From positions 101,172 to 165,171 of the forward strand of contig NZ_JSVC01000045.1 of the NCBI RefSeq assembly GCF_000814475.1: DNA of 64,000 bases, in the 5' to 3' direction. Source of the stretch: Flavihumibacter solisilvae. Its GTDB lineage: Bacteria > Bacteroidota > Bacteroidia > Chitinophagales > Chitinophagaceae. Below are positions 18,001 through 24,465 of the stretch, in pieces (positions within the stretch are counted from its first letter, which is position 1; each line of letters opens with the position of its first letter). A model generated the notes under the pieces. The model made no database searches and was not told where the DNA came from. It was given only the letters and a program-made list of their open reading frames with translations. The position numbers and the translations under genes were made by a program.

Positions 18001-18813
18001 GAAAACGGGAGAATTATCAAATGGTTTGGCAGCGCAACCGATGTCCATATTGCCAGGGAACAATCCTCGGTGCTCGAAGAAGAAGTGACAAGGCGAACCT
18101 CTGAACTGAAACGCTCCAACAATGAACTGCAGCAATTCGCGCACGTCGCGAGTCATGACCTGAAAGAACCGCTCCGTAAGATCAGGACCTTTACAGGCCG
18201 GCTTGCAGATGACGAAGGAAACGCATTAACGGAAAAATCAAAATCCTTTATACACAAAATTGAATCAGCGTCTAACAGGATGCTGGCCATGATTGAAGGG
18301 GTCCTTAACTATTCGGTGCTCAATACCAACGAACAAAAGATAGAAGCCGTCAGCCTTACTGAATTGATACAGCATATTGAATCAGACCTTGAAATTCCGA
18401 TCACACAAAAAAATGCTACGCTACACTATACCTACCTTCCCGTCATCGAAGGATCTGCTGTATTGTTATACCAGCTGTTTTATAACTTAGTAAATAACTC
18501 ATTGAAATTTTCAAGACCGGGCGTTCCACCAATCATCGAGATCACGTCAGGCCCTGGCCGGGACGAGGGGTGGTTGCAGATTATTGTAAAGGACAATGGT
18601 GTCGGCTTTGAGCAACAATATGCAGAATCGATTTTTGAAACTTTCACCAGGCTTAACTCCAAGGACCGCTATGAAGGAACCGGACTTGGATTATCGTTAG
18701 GAAAAAGGATTGCAGAACGGCATGGGGGCAATATTGAAGCAACGGCGACTCCGGGCGAAGGTGCGACCTTTTACATCCACCTTCCGATCCTGCAAAACCG
18801 AAACAGCATATAA
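15028..18813 (+). CDS. Hybrid sensor histidine kinase with two kinase cores and an internal receiver
   Basis: This 1261-residue signalling protein lacks an obvious membrane segment, so it is probably cytosolic. In order: a PAS-like sensor (about 20-150), a GAF-like region (about 180-330), a first HisKA with His362 (NISHEFRTPLTLL) and HATPase (about 470-580, with LNLVSNAFKYS and DTGVGIPAEHL), a receiver with Asp686 (LLLSDIMMPGLDG), two PAS domains (about 770-1020, the second ending KWFGSATDVH), and a second HisKA with His1043 (VASHDLKEPLRKI) plus HATPase (FYNLVNNSLKFS, GTGLGLSLGKRIAERHGG). No DNA-binding domain is seen. The receiver gene 3 bp downstream is the likely partner. Confidence 0.95.
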   Translation: MQPTSLNNKPASTLEFLSGGGELGEMIRKYDWSTTPLGPVETWPQSLRTCIRIMLTSRQPIWIGWGKELIKFYNDPYRAIVGGKHPWALGAPASVVWKDIWKDIEPMLRQVMEEDEGTYVESQLLIMERNGYPEETYYTFSYTPIPGDDGKTEGMFCANTDDTEKIINERQLRTLTQLGKSLTDCKSNSEVIEKTIATLQENIHDFPFALFHTVDGDQATLQSSTPLTESQSVFLSNVRLPGDHPVAQVMNQGLESGKLHVFELQDIRLQNLPHGTWQVPPKFGIIIPITQAGMNQPYGILTVGANPYRLLDEKYISLFSLIKDQVATAFADVHVLEEERKRAEALAEIDKAKTTFFSNISHEFRTPLTLLMGPIEEALHDPKTIEENMVRMDVAYRNALRMQRLVNTLLQFSRIEAGRVDGRYRKVNLSSITLELASTFRSAIEKAGMKLEFHSEEITSDVYVDMDMWEKIVLNLVSNAFKYSKDGTITVSVKEVGQQVQLTIADTGVGIPAEHLEKIFDRFHRIENVQGRSQEGSGIGLAMVKELVRLHNGSIEVESTVGTGSTFTVSIPVGKDHLPDNKIVTDTSTSATSRYAEAFVQEALKWIPSPEKDKIEVNPDDLTKENPSSGLHIEERYKVLVADDNRDMREYVTRLLSPHFEIVSAADGEDAYNKILSHKPDLLLSDIMMPGLDGFGLLEKIRQNPGLKLLPVILLSARAGEEAKVEGLEAGADDYLVKPFSAKELLARVEANIKISMSRIAAAKNLQNVIQQSPVAMALLNGPSFVIEIANDMALEIWGRTREQVLNKPALEALPEIGAQGFGELFEQVYKTGITYRAYETPVDLVRFGQLQTIYLNFIYEPLRNEKDEIASIIAVAIDVTEQVIIRKKIEQSQKELNQLANAVPQLVWTADATGLITYYNDRVAEFAGAIRKEDGSWSWEGLVHPDDLALTENAWQKALREGSVYQVEHRIQMKDGSFRWHLSRGFPYKDENGRIIKWFGSATDVHIAREQSSVLEEEVTRRTSELKRSNNELQQFAHVASHDLKEPLRKIRTFTGRLADDEGNALTEKSKSFIHKIESASNRMLAMIEGVLNYSVLNTNEQKIEAVSLTELIQHIESDLEIPITQKNATLHYTYLPVIEGSAVLLYQLFYNLVNNSLKFSRPGVPPIIEITSGPGRDEGWLQIIVKDNGVGFEQQYAESIFETFTRLNSKDRYEGTGLGLSLGKRIAERHGGNIEATATPGEGATFYIHLPILQNRNSI

Positions 18814-18816
18814 CCT

Positions 18817-19206
18817 ATGAAAAGAATTGTATTAGTTGATGACGACCTGGATGACGCAGAATTATTCCAGGAAGCCCTCGAGGAGGTGGACAGCAAACTG
18901 CATTTCCAGCATTTCGACAACGCAAAAGCTGCATTCAGGGAGTGGTCTGAACCGGCAGTCTCATTACCCGATGTGATCTTCCTCGATCTCAACCTGCCGC
19001 AAGTCAGCGGGTGGGAGATCCTTAAATTCCTGCGGCAGACCAGCCATCTCACTTCAATACCTGTCATCATGTACACTACTTCTTCCCTTGAAGTAGAATC
19101 CGAACACGCTTTGATCCTTGGCGCCAATTCCTTCATTACAAAACCCAGCAGCTACAGGGAATTAAAACGCCTGCTGGCTGAGGTACTGGCGAAATTTCTC
19201 CGTTAA
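18817..19206 (+). CDS. Single-domain response regulator (Rcp1/CheY-like)
   Basis: This 129-residue protein is a receiver domain only. The acidic pocket is Asp8-Asp10 (LVDDDLDDAELF), the phospho-acceptor is Asp57 (VIFLDLNLPQVSGWEIL), and the conserved lysine is in SFITKPSSYREL near residue 109. Having no output domain, it acts by protein contact or as a phosphate shuttle. The start lies 3 bp after the hybrid-kinase stop, so the two are translationally close and almost surely one operon. The second kinase core of that protein is of the phytochrome-like type often paired with such receivers. Confidence 0.95.
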   Translation: MKRIVLVDDDLDDAELFQEALEEVDSKLHFQHFDNAKAAFREWSEPAVSLPDVIFLDLNLPQVSGWEILKFLRQTSHLTSIPVIMYTTSSLEVESEHALILGANSFITKPSSYRELKRLLAEVLAKFLR

Positions 19207-19288
19207 TGGATTTTATTCCGGTTTTTCTTGCATAACTGTAATATTTGTTTTTACTTTGAAAATAAAAGTGCTTTTAACCTATACTGAT

Positions 19289-20530
19289 ATGAAAGATGCA
19301 ATACTGTCAAACCTCGACAACCCCGGGCAGCTGGAAAGGCTATACCGGGACGACAAGACCACTTTTAAACGTGCCTTCAGGTCCCTTTCACCCGAATTAA
19401 AAGACAACACTCTGGTAGCCTTTTGGAATGAGCGGTTGAATTTTGCCAGGGAAGAAGTTTCGCTGGTAACCGCCAGGGACCTGGCATTTGTCATAATCGC
19501 TTCCCTCCTCGCCGGTATGATTGCCAAACTGCCGGCAATTGCCGGGATCAATGAAGAATTTTTCTATACCCGCAATGCCGGCTTTATCGTTTTCCCGGTA
19601 CTGACGGCCTATTTCGCCTGGAAGAATAACATATCAACAGGCAAAATCGCCTTTATTGCCACCACCAATCTGGCGGGGATTTTATTTATCAACCTGTTAC
19701 CGGAAGATCAAAAAAGTGACACCCTGATTTTATCATGTATTCACCTGGTATTGTTCCTTTGGTGTATCCTGGGTTTTGCATTTACCGGCGATGCCCCTAA
19801 CAAGCTGAATGAACGACTTGGCTTCCTGAAATACAATGGCGACCTGGTTGTTATTACTACCCTCATCGTCATAGCAGGCGGTATTATGACCGCGATAACT
19901 ATCAATCTTTTCTCACTGATCGGGCTGAACATTGAACAGTTTTACTTTAAATACATTGTAATTACCGGCCTTCCCGCTGCGCCAATCATAGGCACTTACC
20001 TTACACAGCTGAATCCGAACCTGGTAGGGAAGGTTTCCCCGGTAATTGCACGCATTTTCAGTCCGCTCGTGCTGGTTATGCTCGTGATCTACCTTATCGC
20101 AATTGCCTTTTCCGGTAAAGACCCTTATAACGACAGGGAATTCCTGCTGTTCTTCAACGCTTTGCTTGTAGGCGTAATGGCCATAATTTTCTTTTCCGTC
20201 GCTGAATCTTCCAGGCCAAAAAGCAAACCAGAGAACTGGATCCTCTTCCTGCTTTCTATGGTAACTATCATTGTCAACGGCATTGCACTGTCTGCCATCC
20301 TTTTCAGGATTTCAGAGTGGGGACTCACACCCAACAGGCTCGCCGTGCTGGGTGGAAATATCTTAATCCTGGTCAATCTTTTGTTTGTAACTGCCCACTT
20401 GTTCAGGGTAGTGAAGAAAAAAGCTGAGGTAAACCAGGTTGGAAATGCCATAGTATTTTTCCTGCCGGTATATTTCGGCTGGACGATCATCGTTACATTT
20501 TTATTCCCTTTCATTTTCGGCTTTAAATGA
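19289..20530 (+). CDS. DUF4153 domain-containing membrane protein
   Basis: This protein has about 413 residues from the ATG at 19289; a TTG at 19256 would add 11 residues but lies very close to a promoter-like AATATTTG at 19239-19246. The soluble N-terminus (AILSNLDNPGQLERLYRDDK, ELKDNTLVAFWNERLNF) is followed by about ten hydrophobic segments. The blocks INEEFFYTRNAGFIVFPVLT, FLKYNGDLVVITTLIVIAGG and SGKDPYNDREFLLFFNALLV match my recollection of Bacteroidota DUF4153 proteins. The function is unknown. It lies 82 bp after the response regulator on the same strand, so readthrough from the two-component operon is possible. Confidence 0.85.
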   Translation: MKDAILSNLDNPGQLERLYRDDKTTFKRAFRSLSPELKDNTLVAFWNERLNFAREEVSLVTARDLAFVIIASLLAGMIAKLPAIAGINEEFFYTRNAGFIVFPVLTAYFAWKNNISTGKIAFIATTNLAGILFINLLPEDQKSDTLILSCIHLVLFLWCILGFAFTGDAPNKLNERLGFLKYNGDLVVITTLIVIAGGIMTAITINLFSLIGLNIEQFYFKYIVITGLPAAPIIGTYLTQLNPNLVGKVSPVIARIFSPLVLVMLVIYLIAIAFSGKDPYNDREFLLFFNALLVGVMAIIFFSVAESSRPKSKPENWILFLLSMVTIIVNGIALSAILFRISEWGLTPNRLAVLGGNILILVNLLFVTAHLFRVVKKKAEVNQVGNAIVFFLPVYFGWTIIVTFLFPFIFGFK

Positions 20531-20536
20531 TCCAAA

Positions 20537-20572
20537 AAGACGGGGCGAATCATTGCTCCCTTTTTTTTCTCA
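20537..20572 (+). terminator. Possible intrinsic terminator after the DUF4153 gene
   Basis: A GGGGC/GCTCCC stem with a bulged T is followed by a run of eight T, starting a few bases after the DUF4153 stop. The stem is short and imperfect. Confidence 0.4.
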
Positions 20573-20657
20573 ATACACTTTGTTTTTAAAAGTTCTTTTT
20601 ACTAGTCAATACGTGCACCATTAACCATTGAACCTTTCCTTTAAAAAATTCAGGCAA

Positions 20658-21176
20658 ATGAAACAACAATTCTTTTTTCTGCTGCTGGCATCAGCAATTG
20701 GTTTGCATGCCGGCACATCAGCTTTCGCTCAGGACAAAACCGGCGAGATCGATAAGGTATTTGGCTGGGCAACTGCAACCGGACCCGGTTGTGTATGTGC
20801 CGTATCGCAGCATGGAAAGGTCATAGCAAACCGGGCGTATGGCTCGGCTGACCTTGAACGTGAGGTACCGATCACCACCAACACCATCTTTGATGCCGGA
20901 TCACTCACCAAGCAGTTTGTTGCAGCCGCCGTTCTCCTGCTTGTTGAAGAAAAGCGACTTTCGCTTGCAGACGACGTACATACATATATCCCTGAACTTC
21001 CTGATTATAAACAAAAGATCAAAATAGACCAGGTGCTTTCCCATACTTCGGGTTTGCGTGACTGGACCGGCATTTCGCCACTGGCAGGTGGAACAACAGA
21101 TGCTTTAACCCTGGTGCTACGCCAGCGCGGACTGGCATATGACAAAGAAGATGGCAAACCAATGAAGGGTTGTTGA
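20658..21176 (+). pseudogene. Truncated serine hydrolase (class C beta-lactamase/DD-peptidase family)
   Basis: The reading frame gives 172 residues from the ATG at 20658: a signal peptide (about 1-25, cleavage after AFA) and the first half of a serine hydrolase of the beta-lactamase-related family. The SxxK motif is present at Ser82-Lys85 (DAGSLTKQFVAAAVLL), as is the conserved VLSHTSGLRDW. Family similarity stops after LRQRGL (about position 21130), exactly where the YxN motif is expected; 13 unrelated codons and a stop follow. The catalytic Tyr and the later HTG motif are missing, and full-length relatives such as the one at 31309 have over 350 residues. It should be inactive. Confidence 0.85.
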
Positions 21177-21230
21177 CTCAAAGAGCATAAGCTGGGCCTC
21201 GCCCAACGAACCCCTCTGCAAGCTCCATTC

Positions 21231-21434
21231 TTAGAATTGATAGAGTCCTTCGCCCAATTTTTTCTTCGGCCTTCCAATCGAGCGGATATTGGTCACTACA
21301 TTGCGGTTAACACCCGCAGTGATGAAATTGACCGCAATATTCAACCAACTCAAATCCATTGGGATACCAGGTCCGGTATTACCGTTCACACCATAATTGA
21401 AATGGGTTTCCCAGATTACGCCTACGGCCTTGCG
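21231..21434 (-). pseudogene. C-terminal remnant of an unidentified gene
   Basis: On the minus strand a 67-codon open stretch ends at TAA (21231-21233) and reads WETHFNYGVNGNTGPGIPMD, LSWLNIAVNFITAGVNRNVV, and TNIRSIGRPKKKLGEGLYQF. The composition looks like real protein, with a good coding-like residue mix and a Tyr-Gln-Phe C-terminus. It has no start codon and is cut upstream by an in-frame stop at 21435-21437. I do not recognise the family. With the truncated hydrolase immediately to its left it marks a recombination or deletion scar. The rest of 21177-21490 shows no other gene. Confidence 0.4.
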
Positions 21435-21493
21435 TTACCGTGGCACACCTTTGGGGTAGCATTAAAAATTGTCAGTAATAAATCAGGAAGCGA

Positions 21494-21832
21494 TCACATT
21501 GTTTTGTCGCGCGACAGGTAATAACAGGTAAAACAGGAGAGGCCTGTACATACAATGGTAGAAAGTAAAATAAACTCTTTGGTTTCACCAGGTGTTTTGA
21601 AAACAGCGGCCAGTGTGATACCTCCAATGATCCCGATGGCAATCCCTAACAGAATAATCCCGGCAAATAAAAAGATTCTTGCACCCAGCTTACTGGAATA
21701 GATATTGATCAGGGATGGGTCCAGCCCTTTTTCGATTAAGGCGCGGCGCTCTTTAGACCGGTTGTATTGACGAAAGGCGAAGAGTATGGCAAATGACAGC
21801 GTTAGTGCAGAAATAAATATTGCGATATCCAT
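21494..21832 (-). CDS. Small DUF6249-like membrane protein
   Basis: This 112-residue protein has three hydrophobic segments (about residues 3-19, 51-75 and 88-104). The cytoplasmic stretch after the first segment, RQYNRSKERRALIEKGLDPSL, is the conserved element of DUF6249 proteins, which are common in Bacteroidota next to ECF sigma factors. The function is unknown. Here it is divergent from an ECF sigma gene (start 21956), consistent with a role in that envelope-stress or signalling unit, but this is inference from position. Confidence 0.8.
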   Translation of the reverse strand: MDIAIFISALTLSFAILFAFRQYNRSKERRALIEKGLDPSLINIYSSKLGARIFLFAGIILLGIAIGIIGGITLAAVFKTPGETKEFILLSTIVCTGLSCFTCYYLSRDKTM

Positions 21833-21955
21833 AACTTGAAATTTGTACTTTATTATTGGACAGGCGCTGATAGGTGTTGGTTACAATTTATTTTACTTTC
21901 CTGCTTTTTTGCAAAAGAAGTAACCAATCCTTGCCGACACCTGTCTAATTTACAC

Positions 21956-22531
21956 ATGGACGATCGTTTGGATGAGGAAATCATCAAATTGGTGCTGGAT
22001 GGTGACATACAGCAATTCCGACATCTTGTCGAAAGGCACAGCGCTATGGCCTACAAGACCGCTTTTACAGTAACCGGTGGGCATGAAGATGCACAGGAGG
22101 TGATGCAGGATGCTTTTATGAAGGTCTTTACTGTCTTATCTTCATTTGAAGGAAGATCGAAATTTTCCACCTGGTTTTTCAGGATCGTGTATCACACGGC
22201 ACTTAACCACCTGGAAAAACTAAAGACTTATCAAAAGCATATCGAGACTGACCGCCACATTGATGCTGAATCACATTTTTATGACGACGAGCTAAGTAAA
22301 CTGGCCGGGAAAGAACAGGTGACATATATCAGGAAAGCCCTGGAACTGTTGGCTGCCGATGACCGCCTGGCACTCAGCCTGTATTACCTGGACGAAACGC
22401 CCCAGCAGCAAATATCAGTGATGACGGGATGGAGCCTGGCCTCCACCAAAGTCAGGATTCACCGGGCGAGAACAAAATTCGAGCAGGCGCTTGAAACCCT
22501 ATTGGCAAAGGAAAAAAACAATCTATTATGA
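21956..22531 (+). CDS. ECF RNA polymerase sigma-70 factor
   Basis: This sigma factor has 191 residues from the ATG at 21956. The upstream in-frame extension to 21836 is hydrophobic and unlike a sigma factor. Region 2 is visible as FRHLVERHSAMAYKTAFTVT and AQEVMQDAFMKVFTVLSSFE with FSTWFFRIVYHTALNHL. Region 4 is visible as ALSLYYLDETPQQQISVMTG and WSLASTKVRIHRARTKFEQA. It differs from the FecI-like factor at 4811 and is not linked to a SusC gene. The stop overlaps the ATG of the next gene (ATGA), so the two are translationally coupled, as usual for a sigma/anti-sigma pair. Confidence 0.94.
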   Translation: MDDRLDEEIIKLVLDGDIQQFRHLVERHSAMAYKTAFTVTGGHEDAQEVMQDAFMKVFTVLSSFEGRSKFSTWFFRIVYHTALNHLEKLKTYQKHIETDRHIDAESHFYDDELSKLAGKEQVTYIRKALELLAADDRLALSLYYLDETPQQQISVMTGWSLASTKVRIHRARTKFEQALETLLAKEKNNLL

Positions 22532-22893
22532 CTACACCAGAACGTGACTATAAAGCCCTGCTAGGCAATGTGTGGAAGGGTTTAGATGGAGCTAGTTATC
22601 TGGATGATGCAATCATGGATCGTATTTCTGCCGTGGCTGCACACAAGAAAGTCCAACACAAGAAAGAAAATAGGATCGTGCGTATATGTGTATTGACTTT
22701 GGCCTTGACATTGACAGCATTTTGGTTCGTGTTCAGAGGACCAAAGGATTCTTTGGCGTTTTCTGTCGATCTGGATGCCGTGGCCACTGCCAATACAGAG
22801 GTAATGCGATACGTCCAGATGGCTATCCTCGTTTTTATTCTTGCGTTGCTGTTTTTGGGGCTTCATCGGTTCAAGGTGAGGCCTGGTATATGA
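22528..22893 (+). CDS. Small membrane protein, probable anti-sigma partner
   Basis: This 121-residue protein has a cytoplasmic N-terminus of about 48 residues, a membrane segment at about 49-67 (VRICVLTLALTLTAFWFVF), a short periplasmic loop and a second segment at about 91-112. The start overlaps the stop of the ECF sigma gene by four bases. Small two-segment proteins in this position usually act as anti-sigma factors. No zinc-finger HxxxCxxC motif is present, so the assignment rests on position and topology alone. A terminator follows at 23008. Confidence 0.75.
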   Translation: MTTPERDYKALLGNVWKGLDGASYLDDAIMDRISAVAAHKKVQHKKENRIVRICVLTLALTLTAFWFVFRGPKDSLAFSVDLDAVATANTEVMRYVQMAILVFILALLFLGLHRFKVRPGI

Positions 22894-23007
22894 GCTTCGC
22901 AGTCTTGTAGCGTTCTAAGGCAGGAATTTGCTTCTCTGAATCGACTTAGGAATGTCTCATGAATTATTTGGAGTCTTTTGATGTTGCTTGAAATAAAACG
23001 AAAATAA

Positions 23008-23040
23008 AAAAGCCCGTAAATCAATCATTTACGGGCTTTT
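23008..23040. terminator. Bidirectional intrinsic terminator
   Basis: A perfect 14-bp stem (23008-23021 with 23027-23040, GC core GCCCG) and a 5-nt loop has an A-tract on the left and T-tract on the right. It serves the sigma operon from the left and tRNA-Pro from the right. Confidence 0.9.
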
Positions 23041-23063
23041 AAATCCTTTTGATTCCAATTTAG

Positions 23064-23137
23064 TCGGGAAGACAGGATTCGAACCTGCGACCCCCTGGTC
23101 CCAAACCAGGTGCGCTACCGGCCTGCGCTACTTCCCG
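23064..23137 (-). tRNA. tRNA-Pro (anticodon TGG)
   Basis: A 74-nt cloverleaf folds on the minus strand. The acceptor arms are CGGGAAG/CTTCCCG with discriminator A, the anticodon stem is CCTGG/CCAGG around TTTGGGA (anticodon TGG), and the T-arm has GTTCGAAT. CCA is not encoded. A perfect TTTG-N19-TACCTTTG promoter lies upstream at 23176-23206, and a stem-loop sits in the 5' leader. Confidence 0.97.
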
Positions 23138-23144
23138 GACCCTT

Positions 23145-23165
23145 GAAACGTTGTTGGTGCGTTTC
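23145..23165 (-). other. Stem-loop in the tRNA-Pro 5' leader
   Basis: A 6-bp stem (GAAACG 23145-23150 with CGTTTC 23160-23165) closes a 9-nt loop, seven bases before the mature tRNA 5' end. It lies between the predicted start of transcription and the tRNA. Confidence 0.55.
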
Positions 23166-23175
23166 TTAGAGGTTG

Positions 23176-23206
23176 CAAAGGTAGGGGTTCGCGACCTTAC
23201 GGCAAA
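23176..23206 (-). promoter_or_regulatory. tRNA-Pro promoter, TTTG-N19-TACCTTTG
   Basis: On the minus strand the -33 box TTTG (23206-23203) and -7 box TACCTTTG (23183-23176) match the Bacteroidota consensus TTTG / TAnnTTTG without mismatch, 19 bp apart. Transcription would start near 23171, about 33 nt before the mature tRNA. Confidence 0.85.
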
Positions 23207-23235
23207 CAAAAAAATTAGCGCTGATTCATTTTTTT

Positions 23236-23250
23236 TCACCCGTCGGGTGA
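23236..23250. repeat. 15-bp palindrome TCACCCGTCGGGTGA
   Basis: A perfect palindrome with a central T lies between the PQQ dehydrogenase stop and the tRNA-Pro promoter. The neighbouring CCCCACGGGTG partly repeats the motif. The T/A tracts are on the wrong side for a terminator of the minus-strand operon, so it may be a protein-binding site. Confidence 0.4.
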
Positions 23251-23289
23251 TTCCCCACGGGTGTAGTCCGACAGTTGGCAGCCGAAGTG

Positions 23290-24417
23290 CTATTCAGGGG
23301 CAGAGATTTCCACTATGAGGTCGTCGTTGCCGCCGTTACTCGTGCAGATATACACCCGGCCCGCAGGGGAAACGCAGACATCGCGGAGTCGACCCCATCT
23401 GCCGCGGAAATAGGTGGTGGTGGAAATGATGCCGCTTCCATCAGCGGTCAGCTGATGACGGTATAGCGTCTCGTCTTTCAGGGTGGTCATCAGCAGGCTG
23501 TTACTCCATGCCGCGATCCGGGGGTTATTGTAAAAGTCCATTCCGCAAACCGCAACGGTAGAGGAGCCACTACTCCAGATGGGTTCCTTAACATTATTGG
23601 CATTGCAGAAATCGACCTCGCTGCCGGAACATGGACCATTCACTGCAGGCCAGCCGTAATTGCGGCCTTTTTCAATAATATTTACCTCGTCTTCGATATT
23701 GGGACCGTGCTCACTGGCATACATTTTATCATGGGCCACCACGAGCCCCTGCGGGTTACGATGACCAAGGGACCAAACGGGGCTCCCGGCAATGGGATTG
23801 TCTGCAGGAATAGTTCCGTCAAGATTAAACCGCAGAACTTTTCCGCTGGGGGAAGAAACGTCCTGGGCCGATGGCTGGTTGGAAGCATCACCGGTAGTCA
23901 TGAATAATCTCGGGTGTACCTCATCGGTGATCCATAAACGTGATCCGTTGTGAATGTTTGAAGCAGGGATATTGTCAAGAATAACCTGCGGATCAACCAG
24001 CGCTGAATTATTGTAAGTCAATCGTACCAGTTTTTCGCGGTAACCATCGGAACTGCTATAATTATACACCACGTACAGGTAGCCGTTCTGTAAAAAGTCC
24101 GGGTGGTGCACCATACCCAGTAATCCACCTTCTCCCCTGCTGTCAACATCGTTGATGGTTGTGATGAAAGCTACCTCGCCGGTCTTCGGATTCAGCTTGG
24201 TGACCCTGCCATCGCGTTCGGTTACCCATAGAAAATTATCCCTGCCCCATAAAATCTCCCATGGATAATGCAGGTTGTCCTTTAAAACCCGGATGGAATC
24301 AGATGGCCATTCTTCCTCGGGCGGATTGCTGCTCCCATTATCATCATCCTTTCCGCAAGCCCCCAGCATTATGAGAAGGACCAGTAATAGCAAGGCGTTC
24401 ATAAAGGGTATTTTCAT
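23290..24417 (-). CDS. PQQ-dependent sugar dehydrogenase (soluble GDH/aldose dehydrogenase type) lipoprotein
   Basis: This enzyme has about 375 residues from the ATG at 24417 (an earlier in-frame start at 24444 is possible). A signal peptide with lipobox (LGAC) precedes a six-bladed propeller. Diagnostic family segments are LHYPWEILWGRDNFLWVTER, GEGGLLGMVHHPDF, NGYLYVVYNY, MTTGDAS, WSLGHRNPQGLV, and SEHGPNIEDEVN with NYGWPAVNG. The family oxidises aldoses with PQQ in the periplasm; PQQ must come from elsewhere, since no pqq biosynthesis gene is in the window. The gene is the last of an operon with an SSS transporter and inositol oxygenase, spaced 48 bp, which suggests a role with a sugar or polyol. 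Confidence 0.9.
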   Translation of the reverse strand: MKIPFMNALLLLVLLIMLGACGKDDDNGSSNPPEEEWPSDSIRVLKDNLHYPWEILWGRDNFLWVTERDGRVTKLNPKTGEVAFITTINDVDSRGEGGLLGMVHHPDFLQNGYLYVVYNYSSSDGYREKLVRLTYNNSALVDPQVILDNIPASNIHNGSRLWITDEVHPRLFMTTGDASNQPSAQDVSSPSGKVLRFNLDGTIPADNPIAGSPVWSLGHRNPQGLVVAHDKMYASEHGPNIEDEVNIIEKGRNYGWPAVNGPCSGSEVDFCNANNVKEPIWSSGSSTVAVCGMDFYNNPRIAAWSNSLLMTTLKDETLYRHQLTADGSGIISTTTYFRGRWGRLRDVCVSPAGRVYICTSNGGNDDLIVEISAPE

Positions 24418-24465
24418 ATAAAGGTATTTCTTAATACCGTTCAAATACCCTGCCTGTATCTTAGT

